Below are positions 52,418 to 61,797 of a stretch of 64,000 nt of DNA, piece after piece (within the stretch, counting starts at the first letter, position 1; each line of letters begins with the position of its first letter). The notes beneath the pieces are model-generated. The model saw nothing but the letters and a program-made list of their open reading frames with translations, had not been told where the DNA came from and did no database searches. This DNA comes from UBA6144 sp964399165 (GTDB taxonomy: Bacteria > Bdellovibrionota > Bacteriovoracia > Bacteriovoracales > Bacteriovoracaceae): the NCBI GenBank assembly GCA_964399165.1, contig CAYNPO010000014.1:1-64000 (forward strand), in the 5' to 3' direction. The position numbers and the translations under genes are program-made.

Positions 52418-53917
52418 ATGCTGACCATGGCCGAAATTGCCGTCCTGGTGGTGGCTTTCTTTGCCACGCGCCTCCCCTTCGTACTCTCGGAGCGCGGCCA
52501 CAATACTTCCTCCGACCGTCAAGTTTACTTGTGGTACCTGGGTCTCCTCTCCCGAGGGATGGCGCTGCGGGATCGGCGTTTCGCGAATGGCTTGATCGCC
52601 GACCGAGTGCCCATACCCATCATCCCGCACTGGTTGGTGGCGCGGTTCCCGGCCTCCTGGCACGCTCCTATCATGGTGAGCCTGAACTTGGTTTCAGACG
52701 CGGTGTTGCTGGGGCTATTTGGATGGGTCCTGGCTTCTCAGTCCCTGGTTCCTTTTGATGGCCAGCTGGTTTGGCCCCTGCTCCTTCTCGCCGCCAGTCC
52801 CCTGCTCCACCCGCCCGGCGCGCGCTTAAATTCGTTCGGAGGGCGGGTGTACGCCAACCTGCTTTTCTTCGCGTTTTTCTTGGCGCTTTTCCACACGCCC
52901 CATTCCCCCGCCGCGACCGCAGCCGCATTGGGGGCAGCGCTTTTGACTTTGAACGCCTCTGTTTTTGGCAGCCAAGCGCTGTTCTTTTTCTCTCTGGCGC
53001 TTTCCGTGTGGCGCTTGGATCCCTGGCCCCTGGGGATTTTCTCCGCGGCGATGGCGGTTACTTGGTTCTCACCCTGGGGGGGAGGGGTACAGTGGCGGGG
53101 GCGCTTCGCCCATTACGCATGGTATTTGCGATTCATGACACGGAAAAGCCGTTTGTCCTGGCGCAGGCATTGGGAACACTTGCGCAGCGGCGACCCACTG
53201 AAAGTTATCAGCGGACTGCTCGTATCCAACCCGTGGACCGCGGTCGCCCTGATGTTCCCCCCGTTGTTCTTACTCTTCTCTTCTCCTGACCCATCCGCGC
53301 CCGCAGGCATGATTTATGCTTGGCAGATTGGGCGTGTGGGCCTGGGACTTTTGGTTTTCTGCACCTTTTACCCCGGCGCGGTGTGGGGCGAGTCCGAGCG
53401 TTACGTGGAAATGACCGTGCCGTTCGTCTTGGCCGGGCTCTTTGCGCTGCCTGGCTTTATGGATCAAGGGACCATGGTGCTCTTGGCGGTATGGTCCTTC
53501 GCCCTCTGCTCCTTCAATTTGCTCGCATACGAGGGCAAAACCGTGGCGCACGCGGGACGCCATTCACATTATGAGGATTTGCAGGGCATCCGCAGCTTTT
53601 TGTCCGCTTCTTCTTACCGCAACATCCTCACCCAACCCTTGAAACTCGGTTACCTCTTCTCCAACCTCATGCCCGAAAAACATTTCTTCCTCTTCAACTA
53701 CGACCTAAAAGAGGGCTTCGGATACTACTTCAAGTACATGGAAGGTGGGATGTACAACCTCAAGGATGACCCCGGCCTGTGGCGGGAGGCGGGCATGGAG
53801 GTGCTGGTGGGCAAGCCGGGCGACATCCAGAAACTCCCTCGCATGGCTGCGTCGTGTCGTAAGGTCTATGCCGACGCCGAGTATGAGGTTTGGGAATTGC
53901 CCCAGGAGGCCAGCTGA
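52418..53917 (+). CDS. Polytopic membrane protein, GT-C glycosyltransferase-like
   Basis: The 499-residue product has around ten hydrophobic helices. Near residues 17-40 it has RLPFVLSERGHNTSSDRQVYL, where charged and Asp residues lie between the first helices as in GT-C enzymes. The last ~130 residues form a soluble domain. It could transfer a sugar from a lipid carrier, but the sequence shows no firm family signature. LegB follows 75 bp downstream. Confidence 0.6.
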   Translation: MLTMAEIAVLVVAFFATRLPFVLSERGHNTSSDRQVYLWYLGLLSRGMALRDRRFANGLIADRVPIPIIPHWLVARFPASWHAPIMVSLNLVSDAVLLGLFGWVLASQSLVPFDGQLVWPLLLLAASPLLHPPGARLNSFGGRVYANLLFFAFFLALFHTPHSPAATAAALGAALLTLNASVFGSQALFFFSLALSVWRLDPWPLGIFSAAMAVTWFSPWGGGVQWRGRFAHYAWYLRFMTRKSRLSWRRHWEHLRSGDPLKVISGLLVSNPWTAVALMFPPLFLLFSSPDPSAPAGMIYAWQIGRVGLGLLVFCTFYPGAVWGESERYVEMTVPFVLAGLFALPGFMDQGTMVLLAVWSFALCSFNLLAYEGKTVAHAGRHSHYEDLQGIRSFLSASSYRNILTQPLKLGYLFSNLMPEKHFFLFNYDLKEGFGYYFKYMEGGMYNLKDDPGLWREAGMEVLVGKPGDIQKLPRMAASCRKVYADAEYEVWELPQEAS

Positions 53918-53992
53918 GGCAGGGCGGTGGAGATATCGCGGTAATTATGCGAAAAAGGACGGCAAGCCGGCGATAGGAATAAGGATGTGCAG

Positions 53993-54973
53993 ATGGGTCG
54001 TGTTCTCGTGTCAGGGGCGGATGGCTTCATAGGTTCCCACCTCACGGAGTACCTGGTTTCCCTTGGGTGGGAAGTCCGCGCCATGTGCCTCTACAATTCC
54101 TTCAACTCCTGGGGCTGGCTCGACCACAGCCCAGTGAAAAACCAGGTGGAGGTCATCACTGGGGACGTTCGGGACCCGCGCTTTTGCCGTGAAGCGGTTC
54201 GGGGAGTCGACACGGTCATGCACCTGGCGGCCCTGATCGCCATCCCATATTCCTACCGCGCGCCAGACAGCTACGTGGACACCAACGTCAAGGGCACGCT
54301 GAACCTGGTGTCGGCGGCCATGGATGCGGGCGTGACAAAATTTCTCCACACCTCCACCAGCGAAGTTTACGGGAGCGCCCTGCAGGTCCCCATCTCCGAA
54401 ACCCATCCGTTCCAACCGCAATCCCCCTACAGCGCCAGCAAGATCGCCTCCGATATGATGGCGCTGAGCTTCCACCACGCCTTCCAGTTCCCGGTGACGG
54501 TGGTGCGCCCCTTCAACACCTATGGACCGCGCCAGTCCGCACGCGCGGTGATCCCCACCATCATTTCCCAGCTCGCAGCTGGCAAGCGAGAGATCCGGCT
54601 GGGCGACCTACGCCCCACTCGCGACTTCAACTACGTCGAGGACACCTGCCGCGGCTTCGCTGACATCGCCCGTGCCCAAAACGTGGGGGGGGAAACCTTC
54701 AACGTGGGCTCGGGGGGAGAAATTTCCATCGGAGATCTGTTCCACCGCATTCAAAGCATCATGGGCACCAACGCCGAGTTAGTCCGCGACGAGGAGCGTT
54801 TGCGGCCAGAAGCTTCTGAGGTCATGCGCCTGGTGTGTGACCGCTCACGTTTACAACGGTTGACCGGCTCCGTTCCCCAGGTCTCCCTGGACGAAGGGCT
54901 CAAGCGCACCGTCGCGTGGTTCACTGAGCCCGCTAACCTGCGGCTGTACAAGACGGACATCTACAATGTTTGA
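53993..54973 (+). CDS. legB: LegB-type nucleotide-GlcNAc 4,6-dehydratase
   Basis: The enzyme makes a 4-keto-6-deoxy sugar, the first step towards legionaminic acid. The 326-residue extended SDR begins RVLVSGADGFIGSHLTEYLV, followed by the LegB hallmark LYNSFNSWGWLD, then TSTSEVYGSAL and SPYSASKIASDMM with catalytic Tyr and Lys. I chose the ATG at 53993 because AAGGA lies seven bases upstream; a GTG at 53987 would add two residues. It overlaps legC by eight bases. Confidence 0.92.
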   Translation: MGRVLVSGADGFIGSHLTEYLVSLGWEVRAMCLYNSFNSWGWLDHSPVKNQVEVITGDVRDPRFCREAVRGVDTVMHLAALIAIPYSYRAPDSYVDTNVKGTLNLVSAAMDAGVTKFLHTSTSEVYGSALQVPISETHPFQPQSPYSASKIASDMMALSFHHAFQFPVTVVRPFNTYGPRQSARAVIPTIISQLAAGKREIRLGDLRPTRDFNYVEDTCRGFADIARAQNVGGETFNVGSGGEISIGDLFHRIQSIMGTNAELVRDEERLRPEASEVMRLVCDRSRLQRLTGSVPQVSLDEGLKRTVAWFTEPANLRLYKTDIYNV

Positions 54974-56108
54974 GGACCTCCTCGGCTTTGTGCGCTCTCT
55001 CTACCCTGGAATGCCTGAGGTTCCCCTCCACGCGCCCGTGTTGGGAGAGGACGAGCGTCGCGGAGTTTTAGAGGCTCTGGATTCCGGCTTCGTGTCCTCA
55101 GTGGGACCTCATGTGACGCGTTTTGAGGATGAACTGGCGCGGCTCACTGGCGCCACCCGCGCGGTGGCGGTGGTCAATGGGACCGCCGCTCTCCACCTGG
55201 GGCTGGTTGTCTTGGGCGTGAAGCCAGGTGAACTCGTCCTTACCCAGGCACTAACCTTCGTGGCCACCGCCAATGCCATCAGCTACGCCGGGGCGACCCC
55301 GGTTTTCCTCGACTCGGACGCGGACAGCTTGGGCCTTTCCCCGCTGGCCCTTACCCGCTACTTAGAGTCCCATGCAGTGAAACGCGGCGGGGCCGCTTAC
55401 CAGAAGGACGGTGGGCGGCGTTTCGCGGCATGCGTTCCTATGCACGTATTCGGTCATCCCGTGCGCATGTCGGAACTCCTGGCTGTATGCCAGGAGTGGG
55501 GAATTCCCGTGCTGGAGGATGCCGCCGAGGCCCTGGGGAGCCAGTGTGACGGGTACAAAGCAGGGGCCATGGCGCCGGTTGGAGCCTTGAGTTTCAATGG
55601 GAACAAGATTGTCACCACTGGGGGCGGCGGCGCGCTGCTCTTTCGCGACGAGGCCCTTGCCGCCCGTGCCAAGCACCTCTCCACTACCGCCAAACGACCG
55701 CACCCGTGGGCGTTCCATCACGACGAACTCGGCTACAACTACCGCATGCCCAACCTAAACGCGGCTTTGGGGCTCGCCCAGCTTGAGCGACTCCCAGTTT
55801 TCCTGGAGGCCAAAAGCCGAATCTCTTCCGCTTACCAAGATTTCTTGGGGAACCGGGAAGACATACAGTTCGTGGGGGCGCGCCCCGGCACCCAACCCAA
55901 CTGGTGGCTCAACGCCATGTTGGTGCGCGACCGCGCCACACGTGATCGCTGTCTCGAAGAGGGCCAGGCCGCGAGGGTCCAGTTGCGACCCGTCTGGGAT
56001 TTGATGTGCGATCTCCCAATGTACGCGGCTTGTCCCCGCGACGGCCTTGTCAACGCACGGGAGCTAGCAGGGCGTTTGGTAAACCTGCCCAGCGGGGTAC
56101 CCGCATGA
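54966..56108 (+). CDS. legC: LegC-type aminotransferase
   Basis: LegC aminates the 4-keto sugar made by LegB, giving a 4-amino-4,6-dideoxy product. The 380-residue DegT/DnrJ/EryC1 enzyme has the LegC-type opening FVRSLYPGMPEVPLHAPVL and FVSSVGPHVTRFEDELARL, then VLEDAAEALGSQ and the Schiff-base lysine K214 in SFNGNKIVTTGGGG. The stop overlaps the formyltransferase start (ATGA). Confidence 0.92.
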   Translation: MFEDLLGFVRSLYPGMPEVPLHAPVLGEDERRGVLEALDSGFVSSVGPHVTRFEDELARLTGATRAVAVVNGTAALHLGLVVLGVKPGELVLTQALTFVATANAISYAGATPVFLDSDADSLGLSPLALTRYLESHAVKRGGAAYQKDGGRRFAACVPMHVFGHPVRMSELLAVCQEWGIPVLEDAAEALGSQCDGYKAGAMAPVGALSFNGNKIVTTGGGGALLFRDEALAARAKHLSTTAKRPHPWAFHHDELGYNYRMPNLNAALGLAQLERLPVFLEAKSRISSAYQDFLGNREDIQFVGARPGTQPNWWLNAMLVRDRATRDRCLEEGQAARVQLRPVWDLMCDLPMYAACPRDGLVNARELAGRLVNLPSGVPA

Positions 56109-56989
56109 AGATCGGCTACTTCGCGGACGGCCCGTGGTCCCACTCCGCCTTAGAGAGAATCCGTCGCCGGGGCGTGGCCCAAGTGGCGTTCATTTGCGTG
56201 CGCGCCAACTCCACCGACGAGGTACTGCCACGTTTGGCAGCTGAGATGGGGGTGCCATGCTTCAAGCATCCCGACGTGAATAGCCAGGAGTTCCTGGCCA
56301 CGATTGGCCCCTTCGCCTGTGACATTCACGTGTCCATGTCCTTCGATCAAATTTTCCGACGCCCAATGTTGGAGGACGCGCCTGGCGGCGTGATCAACTG
56401 CCACGCTGGGAAGTTGCCCTTCTACCGCGGCCGCAACATCCTCAATTGGGCCCTGATCAATGGGGAGAAGGAATTCGGCATCACCGTCCACCACGTGGAC
56501 GCTGGCATCGACACGGGGGATATCATTCTTCAGCGCGTGTACCCCATCGCGGAGGACGACACCTACGCCACGCTACTCGAGCGTTCGTTCACCGGCTGCG
56601 CCGAGGCGCTGGATGAGGCCCTGGCCTTGTTGGCCAAGGGCGAGGCTCCCCGGATCCGCCAAAACTCCATCCATCCCGTTGGCTCCTATTGCGGGCGCCG
56701 CGGGGAGGGGGACGAAAGGATCGACTGGCGCCAAACCTCCCAGGACCTACACAACTTCATCCGCGCCGTTTGCCATCCTGGTCCACGAGCGCGCACCACC
56801 TACGAAGGCCTTCCGGTCAGCATCAACCGCGCCCGACTGGTCCCCGAGGCCCCCAAGTACAAGGGTATCCCTGGCCAGATCATCGGCAAGGTCCCAGACG
56901 GCTGGCTGGTCAAGACTGAGGACTCCTTTTTGGAAATCTATGAAGTGGAAACCGCCGGCAAACTACGCGTGGGCGGGAGGTTTGCATGA
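56105..56989 (+). CDS. Sugar N-formyltransferase in the LegH position
   Basis: The 294-residue protein has an intact formyltransferase active site: N98 and H100 in GGVINCHAGKLPFYRGRN and D136 in VDAGIDTGDI, with the usual spacing of 36 between His and Asp. It would use 10-formyltetrahydrofolate. It sits exactly between legC and neuB, where other legionaminic loci have the acetyltransferase LegH, and overlaps both by four bases. The expected substrate is the 4-amino group of the LegC product, which becomes N7 of the nonulosonate. The ATG at 56105 is supported by the ATGA overlap. Confidence 0.87.
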   Translation: MKIGYFADGPWSHSALERIRRRGVAQVAFICVRANSTDEVLPRLAAEMGVPCFKHPDVNSQEFLATIGPFACDIHVSMSFDQIFRRPMLEDAPGGVINCHAGKLPFYRGRNILNWALINGEKEFGITVHHVDAGIDTGDIILQRVYPIAEDDTYATLLERSFTGCAEALDEALALLAKGEAPRIRQNSIHPVGSYCGRRGEGDERIDWRQTSQDLHNFIRAVCHPGPRARTTYEGLPVSINRARLVPEAPKYKGIPGQIIGKVPDGWLVKTEDSFLEIYEVETAGKLRVGGRFA

Positions 56990-57990
56990 GCCAACGCGTT
57001 TTCATCATCGCTGAGGCTGGTGTCAACCACAACGGCGACATGGGACTCGCGCGCGAGCTGGTGCATGCTGCAGCCGACTCCGGCGCGGACGCCGTCAAGT
57101 TCCAGACTTTCACCGCGGAACGGCTCGCCGCCCGCCATGCCCCCAAGGCCGCCTACCAGCTGAGCACCACGCAGGCCGGTGAAAGCCAGTACGCCATGCT
57201 GAGGAAGCTCGAGCTGCCTTATCCCGCTCACCGGGAGCTCATGGAGCTGGCGCACTCACGCGGCATTGAGTTCATGTCCACACCCTTCGACGTGAAGGCC
57301 GCTAAGTTCTTGGCGGGTTTGGGCGTGAAACGCCTGAAGATCCCTTCCGGTGAGATCACCAACTTCCCTTACTTGCGTGATGTCGCCCGCTTGGGGCTCC
57401 CCACTATTTTCTCCACCGGAATGGCCACACTGGAGGAAATCGGCGACTGCCTCGCCGTTTTGAGGCGCTTTGGGCTTCGTCGCGACCAGTTGACCGTACT
57501 CCATTGCAACACCGAGTATCCCACCCCACTGGAGGATGTGAACTTGCGCGCCATGGGCGAGATCCGCGAGCGGTTTGGAGTTGAAGTAGGCTATTCCGAT
57601 CACACCGCCGGGACCGATGTGGCTTTGGCTGCCGTCGCCCTTGGCGCTCGTCTTGTCGAAAAGCATTTCACCGTTTCCCGTCGGTTGCCCGGCCCTGACC
57701 AGACAGCTTCGTTGGAGCCCCACGAACTGCGCCAAATGGTGGAAGGCATTCGACGGGTGGAGCTGGCGCTGGGGCTTCCCCTCAAGGGGCCGACCCGCTC
57801 GGAATCCAAGAACATCGTGATTGCCCGCAAGAGTTTGGTCGCCTCACGCGCCATCCGCAAGGGTGAGGCGTTCACCGAGGAGAACGTGACCGCCAAGCGC
57901 CCTGGCGGCGGGATTACACCCATGCGCTGGGAAGAGTATATGGGTCGGATTGCATCCCGGGACTATCTCCCGGATGAAGCGCTGGATTAA
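56986..57990 (+). CDS. legI: NeuB/LegI-type nonulosonate synthase
   Basis: The enzyme condenses PEP with a 6-deoxy-N-acyl-mannosamine derivative to form the nine-carbon acid. The 334-residue protein begins VFIIAEAGVNHNGDMGLA, has FKIP-like LKIPSGEITNF, HCNTEYPTPLEDVNLRAM, VGYSDHT and VEKHFTVSRRLPGPDQTASL, all NeuB signatures, and a C-terminal antifreeze-like SAF domain (SLVASRAIRKGEAFTEENV). LegI, NeuB and PseI cannot be told apart by eye; neighbours favour LegI. Confidence 0.94.
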   Translation: MSQRVFIIAEAGVNHNGDMGLARELVHAAADSGADAVKFQTFTAERLAARHAPKAAYQLSTTQAGESQYAMLRKLELPYPAHRELMELAHSRGIEFMSTPFDVKAAKFLAGLGVKRLKIPSGEITNFPYLRDVARLGLPTIFSTGMATLEEIGDCLAVLRRFGLRRDQLTVLHCNTEYPTPLEDVNLRAMGEIRERFGVEVGYSDHTAGTDVALAAVALGARLVEKHFTVSRRLPGPDQTASLEPHELRQMVEGIRRVELALGLPLKGPTRSESKNIVIARKSLVASRAIRKGEAFTEENVTAKRPGGGITPMRWEEYMGRIASRDYLPDEALD

Positions 57991-57992
57991 CG

Positions 57993-59141
57993 GTGAGCAA
58001 GCGCAAGGTCATGGTTCTGACGGGAACGCGGGCCGACTACGGTCTCCTCCGCCACACCCTGCGCGAAATCCTGCAGCATCCGGCCCTTGAGTTGTGCCTG
58101 GTGGTGACCGGCACACATCTCTCCGCCGCTCATGGCGAAACCGAGTGGGAGATCGCGGCCGATCAGATCCCCATCGCTCACCGCCTGCCGATCTTGGATG
58201 GGGAGGGTGATGTGTCGCGCGCCAGCGCCCGCGCTTTGGAAGGTGTGGCGGAACTCCTACGCGCGGAAAACCCCGATGTGCTGCTGGTACTGGGAGACCG
58301 TTACGAAACTTTCGCCGCCGGCGCCGCGGCCACGTTGCTCAACGTGCCGCTGGCCCACGTGCACGGCGGGGAGCTGACCTTGGGAGCGGTAGACGATGCT
58401 CTCCGCCACTCCTTGACCAAGATGGCCTGGTGGCATTTCACCGCCGCCGAGGAATACCGGCAGCGGGTCATCCGTATGGGGGAGGACCCCCAGCGCGTCT
58501 TCAACTTAGGGGCCCCTGCGGTGGACGCTTTGAATGGGACTCCCGTGCCCAAGGAAGAATTGGAGCGGGCCGTGGGGTTGGAGCTACGCCCCCCCGTGGT
58601 GCTGGCTACTTTCCATCCGGAAACGAAATCCCCAGGCCAAGCCGCCGCCCAAGTGGGAATCCTGTGGCAAGGCCTGGTGGCGGCAGCCCCAGGAACCGTG
58701 GTCTTCACCCGCGCCAACGCGGACGCGGAAGGGAACGTGGTCAACTCCACGTTGGAAAAACTCATTGCGGGTGGGGAAATCCCCCATGCCCGGCTGGTGG
58801 ATTCCCTGGGCCACCGCAACTACTTCTCCCTTTTGCGCCTGGCTGACGTGGGCTTCGGCAACTCCTCCAGCTTGGTCATCGAGGCCCCGATTTTGTGCAC
58901 TCCCAGCGTGAACGTGGGCCAGCGGCAGGAAGGCCGGGTGCGGGCGCCTTCCGTGACGGACGTGGGTTTTGACCCCCCCGCCATTCGGGACGCCTTGCGA
59001 GCGGCATGGGCCCCGGGCAGACGGGCGCTCCTGTCGGGCATGCCCCATCCATTCGGAATCCCGGGTGTCGCCAAGCGCATCGTGGACGTTTTGGCGGGGG
59101 CCGAACTGCCTCGGAATTTGATAAAGAGATTTCATGAATAA
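57993..59141 (+). CDS. legG: NeuC/LegG-type hydrolysing nucleotide-sugar 2-epimerase
   Basis: The enzyme epimerises C2 and releases the nucleotide, giving the free manno sugar used by NeuB. The 382-residue protein starts at a GTG with VMVLTGTRADYGLLRHTL and has LLVLGDRYETFAAGAAA, VPLAHVHGGELTLGAVDD, ATFHPETKSP and FGNSSSLVIEAP, which are family signatures. It overlaps the ptmE start by eight bases. Confidence 0.93.
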   Translation: MSKRKVMVLTGTRADYGLLRHTLREILQHPALELCLVVTGTHLSAAHGETEWEIAADQIPIAHRLPILDGEGDVSRASARALEGVAELLRAENPDVLLVLGDRYETFAAGAAATLLNVPLAHVHGGELTLGAVDDALRHSLTKMAWWHFTAAEEYRQRVIRMGEDPQRVFNLGAPAVDALNGTPVPKEELERAVGLELRPPVVLATFHPETKSPGQAAAQVGILWQGLVAAAPGTVVFTRANADAEGNVVNSTLEKLIAGGEIPHARLVDSLGHRNYFSLLRLADVGFGNSSSLVIEAPILCTPSVNVGQRQEGRVRAPSVTDVGFDPPAIRDALRAAWAPGRRALLSGMPHPFGIPGVAKRIVDVLAGAELPRNLIKRFHE

Positions 59142-60192
59142 TTGGGAAAAGCTGATCGTCCAGCCGGGGATGAGCATCTTGCAGGCGATGAAGGCCATCG
59201 ACCAGGCGGCTACCCGCTTTGTCATCGTTATGGACGATTCGGGCAAGCTTTTGGGCGTGGTCACCGACGGGGACGTGCGCCGGGGCATCCTCAAGAACAT
59301 TCCCCTGACCGAGCCGGTGGAGCGGATCATGAACGCCCACCCTTATTGCCTTCCCGACGGGGTCTCCCGGGCCGAGGCCAGGCGTCTGTTGGATGAAAAA
59401 CAGATCACTCACGTGCCAACAGTGGATAGCCGGGGCAAAGTGACGGGAGTCATTAGTAACGTGGACCGCCCGGAAACCACGGTGTGCCCGTACACCGCGG
59501 TGTTGATGGTGGGGGGGCTAGGCACTCGCTTGGGCGAGTTGACCTCCGAATGCCCCAAACCCATGCTGCCCGTGAGCGGGCGGCCGGTACTTGAAACTAT
59601 TGTGAGAAATCTGCGCGAGCATGGTTTCCGAGATTTCGTGTTCTGCGTGAATTACCGCGCGGACGTCATCAAGTCACACTTCGGCGATGGGGAGGCCCTC
59701 GGTGTGCGCATTCGCTATGTCCATGAGACCAAACGGATGGGAACCGCGGGCGCCTTGGGTCTTTTGCCTGAGGATGTACAGGGCCCCCTCTTGGTCATGA
59801 ACGGTGACATTGTGACCAACGTGAATTTCACGCGCTTGCTGGATTTCCACCAGGAGCATCGCTCTTGCGCCACCATGGGTGTCCGCAACTATGATTTCCA
59901 GGTTCCCTTCGGAGTTATCAAAACCTCTGAGGGACGCATCACCGGAATAGAGGAGAAACCTGTCTACAATTTCATGGTGAGCGCGGGGATTTATGTGCTG
60001 GAGAAGAAATGGCTCTCCTCCGTGGAGCCGGGGGCTTTCTTTGATATGCCCCAACTGTTCGAGAAAATCGGTGAGGGCGGCGGGGCCACCCACGTCTTTC
60101 CGATCCATGAGTACTGGCTAGATATTGGCTCGGAAGGGGACCTCAAGCGCGCCCACGAGGAATTCCCCCAATGGGACAGATGGAAGGAATGA
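59134..60192 (+). CDS. ptmE: PtmE-type sugar-1-phosphate nucleotidyltransferase with CBS pair
   Basis: The 352-residue protein has two N-terminal CBS motifs (about residues 1-110, with FVIVMDDSGKLLGVVTDGDV and VDSRGKVTGVISNVDR) and a nucleotidyltransferase domain from about 120 with LMVGGLGTRLGELT, CPKPMLPVSGRP and MNGDIVTNVNF. In Campylobacter PtmE makes GDP-glucosamine for legionaminic acid. Here it implies a GDP-linked branch, with regulation of the enzyme by adenine nucleotides at the CBS pair as an inference. The ATG overlaps legG. Confidence 0.9.
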   Translation: MNNWEKLIVQPGMSILQAMKAIDQAATRFVIVMDDSGKLLGVVTDGDVRRGILKNIPLTEPVERIMNAHPYCLPDGVSRAEARRLLDEKQITHVPTVDSRGKVTGVISNVDRPETTVCPYTAVLMVGGLGTRLGELTSECPKPMLPVSGRPVLETIVRNLREHGFRDFVFCVNYRADVIKSHFGDGEALGVRIRYVHETKRMGTAGALGLLPEDVQGPLLVMNGDIVTNVNFTRLLDFHQEHRSCATMGVRNYDFQVPFGVIKTSEGRITGIEEKPVYNFMVSAGIYVLEKKWLSSVEPGAFFDMPQLFEKIGEGGGATHVFPIHEYWLDIGSEGDLKRAHEEFPQWDRWKE

Positions 60193-60268
60193 AGAAAACT
60201 GACGCCCGTCATGGAGACGCCCGGCGATTGGGATAGATTGGGCGAGAATCAAAACCTGGGAGCAACAT

Positions 60269-61012
60269 ATGGACAAAAACCAAGTGCAAGAGTTTCAGGA
60301 AAAAGGCTACACCAAGGTCGCGGGTTTCTTTACCCCGCAGGAAGTGGCTGAAATCAACCGCCACGTGCAGGAGTACGTCGACGGACGGGCCCGCGAACTT
60401 TCCGGACGCGACATAAACTTCTCCAGTGGCGTTCCCAACTCCATCCACAAACTATGGAACCCAGGCGAGAAGAACTTCTTCAACACTTTCGCAGCCTCCG
60501 AGAAATTAATGGAGCTGGTCCGCCCTTTCCTGAATGACGACCCAGAGTTGCGCGCTTCCGAGCTCTTCCTCAAACCCGCTAAGGTGGGTTTGCCCAGCCC
60601 CCACCACCAGGACAACTTCTATTGGTGTCTGGATGACGCTAACGGCTTGACGGTGTGGGTGGCGCTGGTGCCGTGCGGTCCTGAAAACGGCGGCATTTTC
60701 TACTACGAAGGCTCGCACAAGATGGGCATCCTCGCGCACAAGGATTCCTTCGCCCCCGGATCTTCCCAGACAGTTAAAGACCTGGGGGAGATCGGGCATT
60801 TGAAGAAAGTGGTGCCCTCCCTGGTACCCGGGGACGTGTTGCTCCACCACTCCCTAACGGTTCATGGCAGCGACGCCAACACCAGTGACTTTCCCCGCAA
60901 GGGTTGGACCATCCAGTACAAGGCGAAGAGTTCGGTCTACAACAAGGACATGCTCAACCACTATAACAACCGGTTGGCCGAGCAGGTGAAGGCGCGCGAG
61001 GAACGGCGCTAG
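60269..61012 (+). CDS. Phytanoyl-CoA-dioxygenase-like non-heme iron enzyme
   Basis: The 247-residue PhyH-family protein has the iron-binding pair H113 and D115 in PSPHHQDNFYW and the distal H199 in LLHHSLTVHGSDANT, with R-containing FPRKGWTIQYK for 2-oxoglutarate. It should hydroxylate a small molecule or sugar. It follows ptmE by 76 bp with GGGAG upstream. It converges on a methyltransferase gene whose stop shares the palindromic CTAG at 61009-61012. Confidence 0.85.
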   Translation: MDKNQVQEFQEKGYTKVAGFFTPQEVAEINRHVQEYVDGRARELSGRDINFSSGVPNSIHKLWNPGEKNFFNTFAASEKLMELVRPFLNDDPELRASELFLKPAKVGLPSPHHQDNFYWCLDDANGLTVWVALVPCGPENGGIFYYEGSHKMGILAHKDSFAPGSSQTVKDLGEIGHLKKVVPSLVPGDVLLHHSLTVHGSDANTSDFPRKGWTIQYKAKSSVYNKDMLNHYNNRLAEQVKAREERR

Positions 61013-61797
61013 GCCCCTTGGGGGCGGCGCGCCCTCACCACGTAGGACATGGGGAACGCCTTGTCAGGCTTCTGCAGGTTCTTGGGGTAGCGCCGCTCCA
61101 GCTCCATGAGCCGGGGAAATTCTTCTTGGAAGAACCAGCGGGAGCGCTGCTCGCGCTCTCCTTCGGGAAAATTCTCGAGCGCCATCTGCCATGCGTAGGC
61201 AATCACGTCGAACACCCCGCTTCCAAGTTCCGCCCCTTCCCACTGCAATCCCCGTCGCGTGAGTTCTTCCTGAAATCCGTAGGGGGTGTAGCGTAGGTAG
61301 TCGTCGGGTACATGGTGGAGTTCGCGGACCAGGCCTTCGAATACCATCAATTCGCCGCCGGGAGCGAGCAGCCTTGCCCATTGGTCGAACATGCCCTTTT
61401 GATCGCGGATGTGGTGGACGATGTTGGGCGGGAAAACCAGGTCGAAAGACGCGTCGGGGAGGAAATCCAGCCGACCAGGGTCGGCGGCATGGTGGGCGCG
61501 CATGCGGATGAAGTCGGGGTGGTCCACCACGCTGGACTGGTGTCCGGTTCGTTGCGCCAAGGAATCGTTCACGCAGTCCACCACCGTGCAGTGGTGGTCC
61601 GCGAACAGCGGGCCGTACAGGGAGTGCCCGCCGAAGAAGTAAGCGCGCTCCAGTACCAGTACGCGTTTGCCGGAAGGGTTGGTGGCCAGCCACCGTTCAA
61701 GCGCCTGGAACAGCACGCGGAACTGGGGCCACTTTCCTTCGGTGTGGTAGACGCTTTTTTTCAGGAAATCCAGGTGGCGTGCCACATCCGCGTTCAT
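61009..61797 (-). CDS. SAM-dependent methyltransferase
   Basis: The 262-residue class I methyltransferase begins MNADVARHLDFLKKSVYHT and has RVLVLERAYFFGGHSLYGPL as its first strand, VDCVNDSLAQRTGH and FDLVFPPNIVHHIRDQ, a valid later SAM-fold region. The first loop is not the usual GxGxG, so the SAM site is atypical. The ATG at 61797 overlaps the legF-like stop (ATGA). Confidence 0.75.
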   Translation of the reverse strand: MNADVARHLDFLKKSVYHTEGKWPQFRVLFQALERWLATNPSGKRVLVLERAYFFGGHSLYGPLFADHHCTVVDCVNDSLAQRTGHQSSVVDHPDFIRMRAHHAADPGRLDFLPDASFDLVFPPNIVHHIRDQKGMFDQWARLLAPGGELMVFEGLVRELHHVPDDYLRYTPYGFQEELTRRGLQWEGAELGSGVFDVIAYAWQMALENFPEGEREQRSRWFFQEEFPRLMELERRYPKNLQKPDKAFPMSYVVRARRPQGA

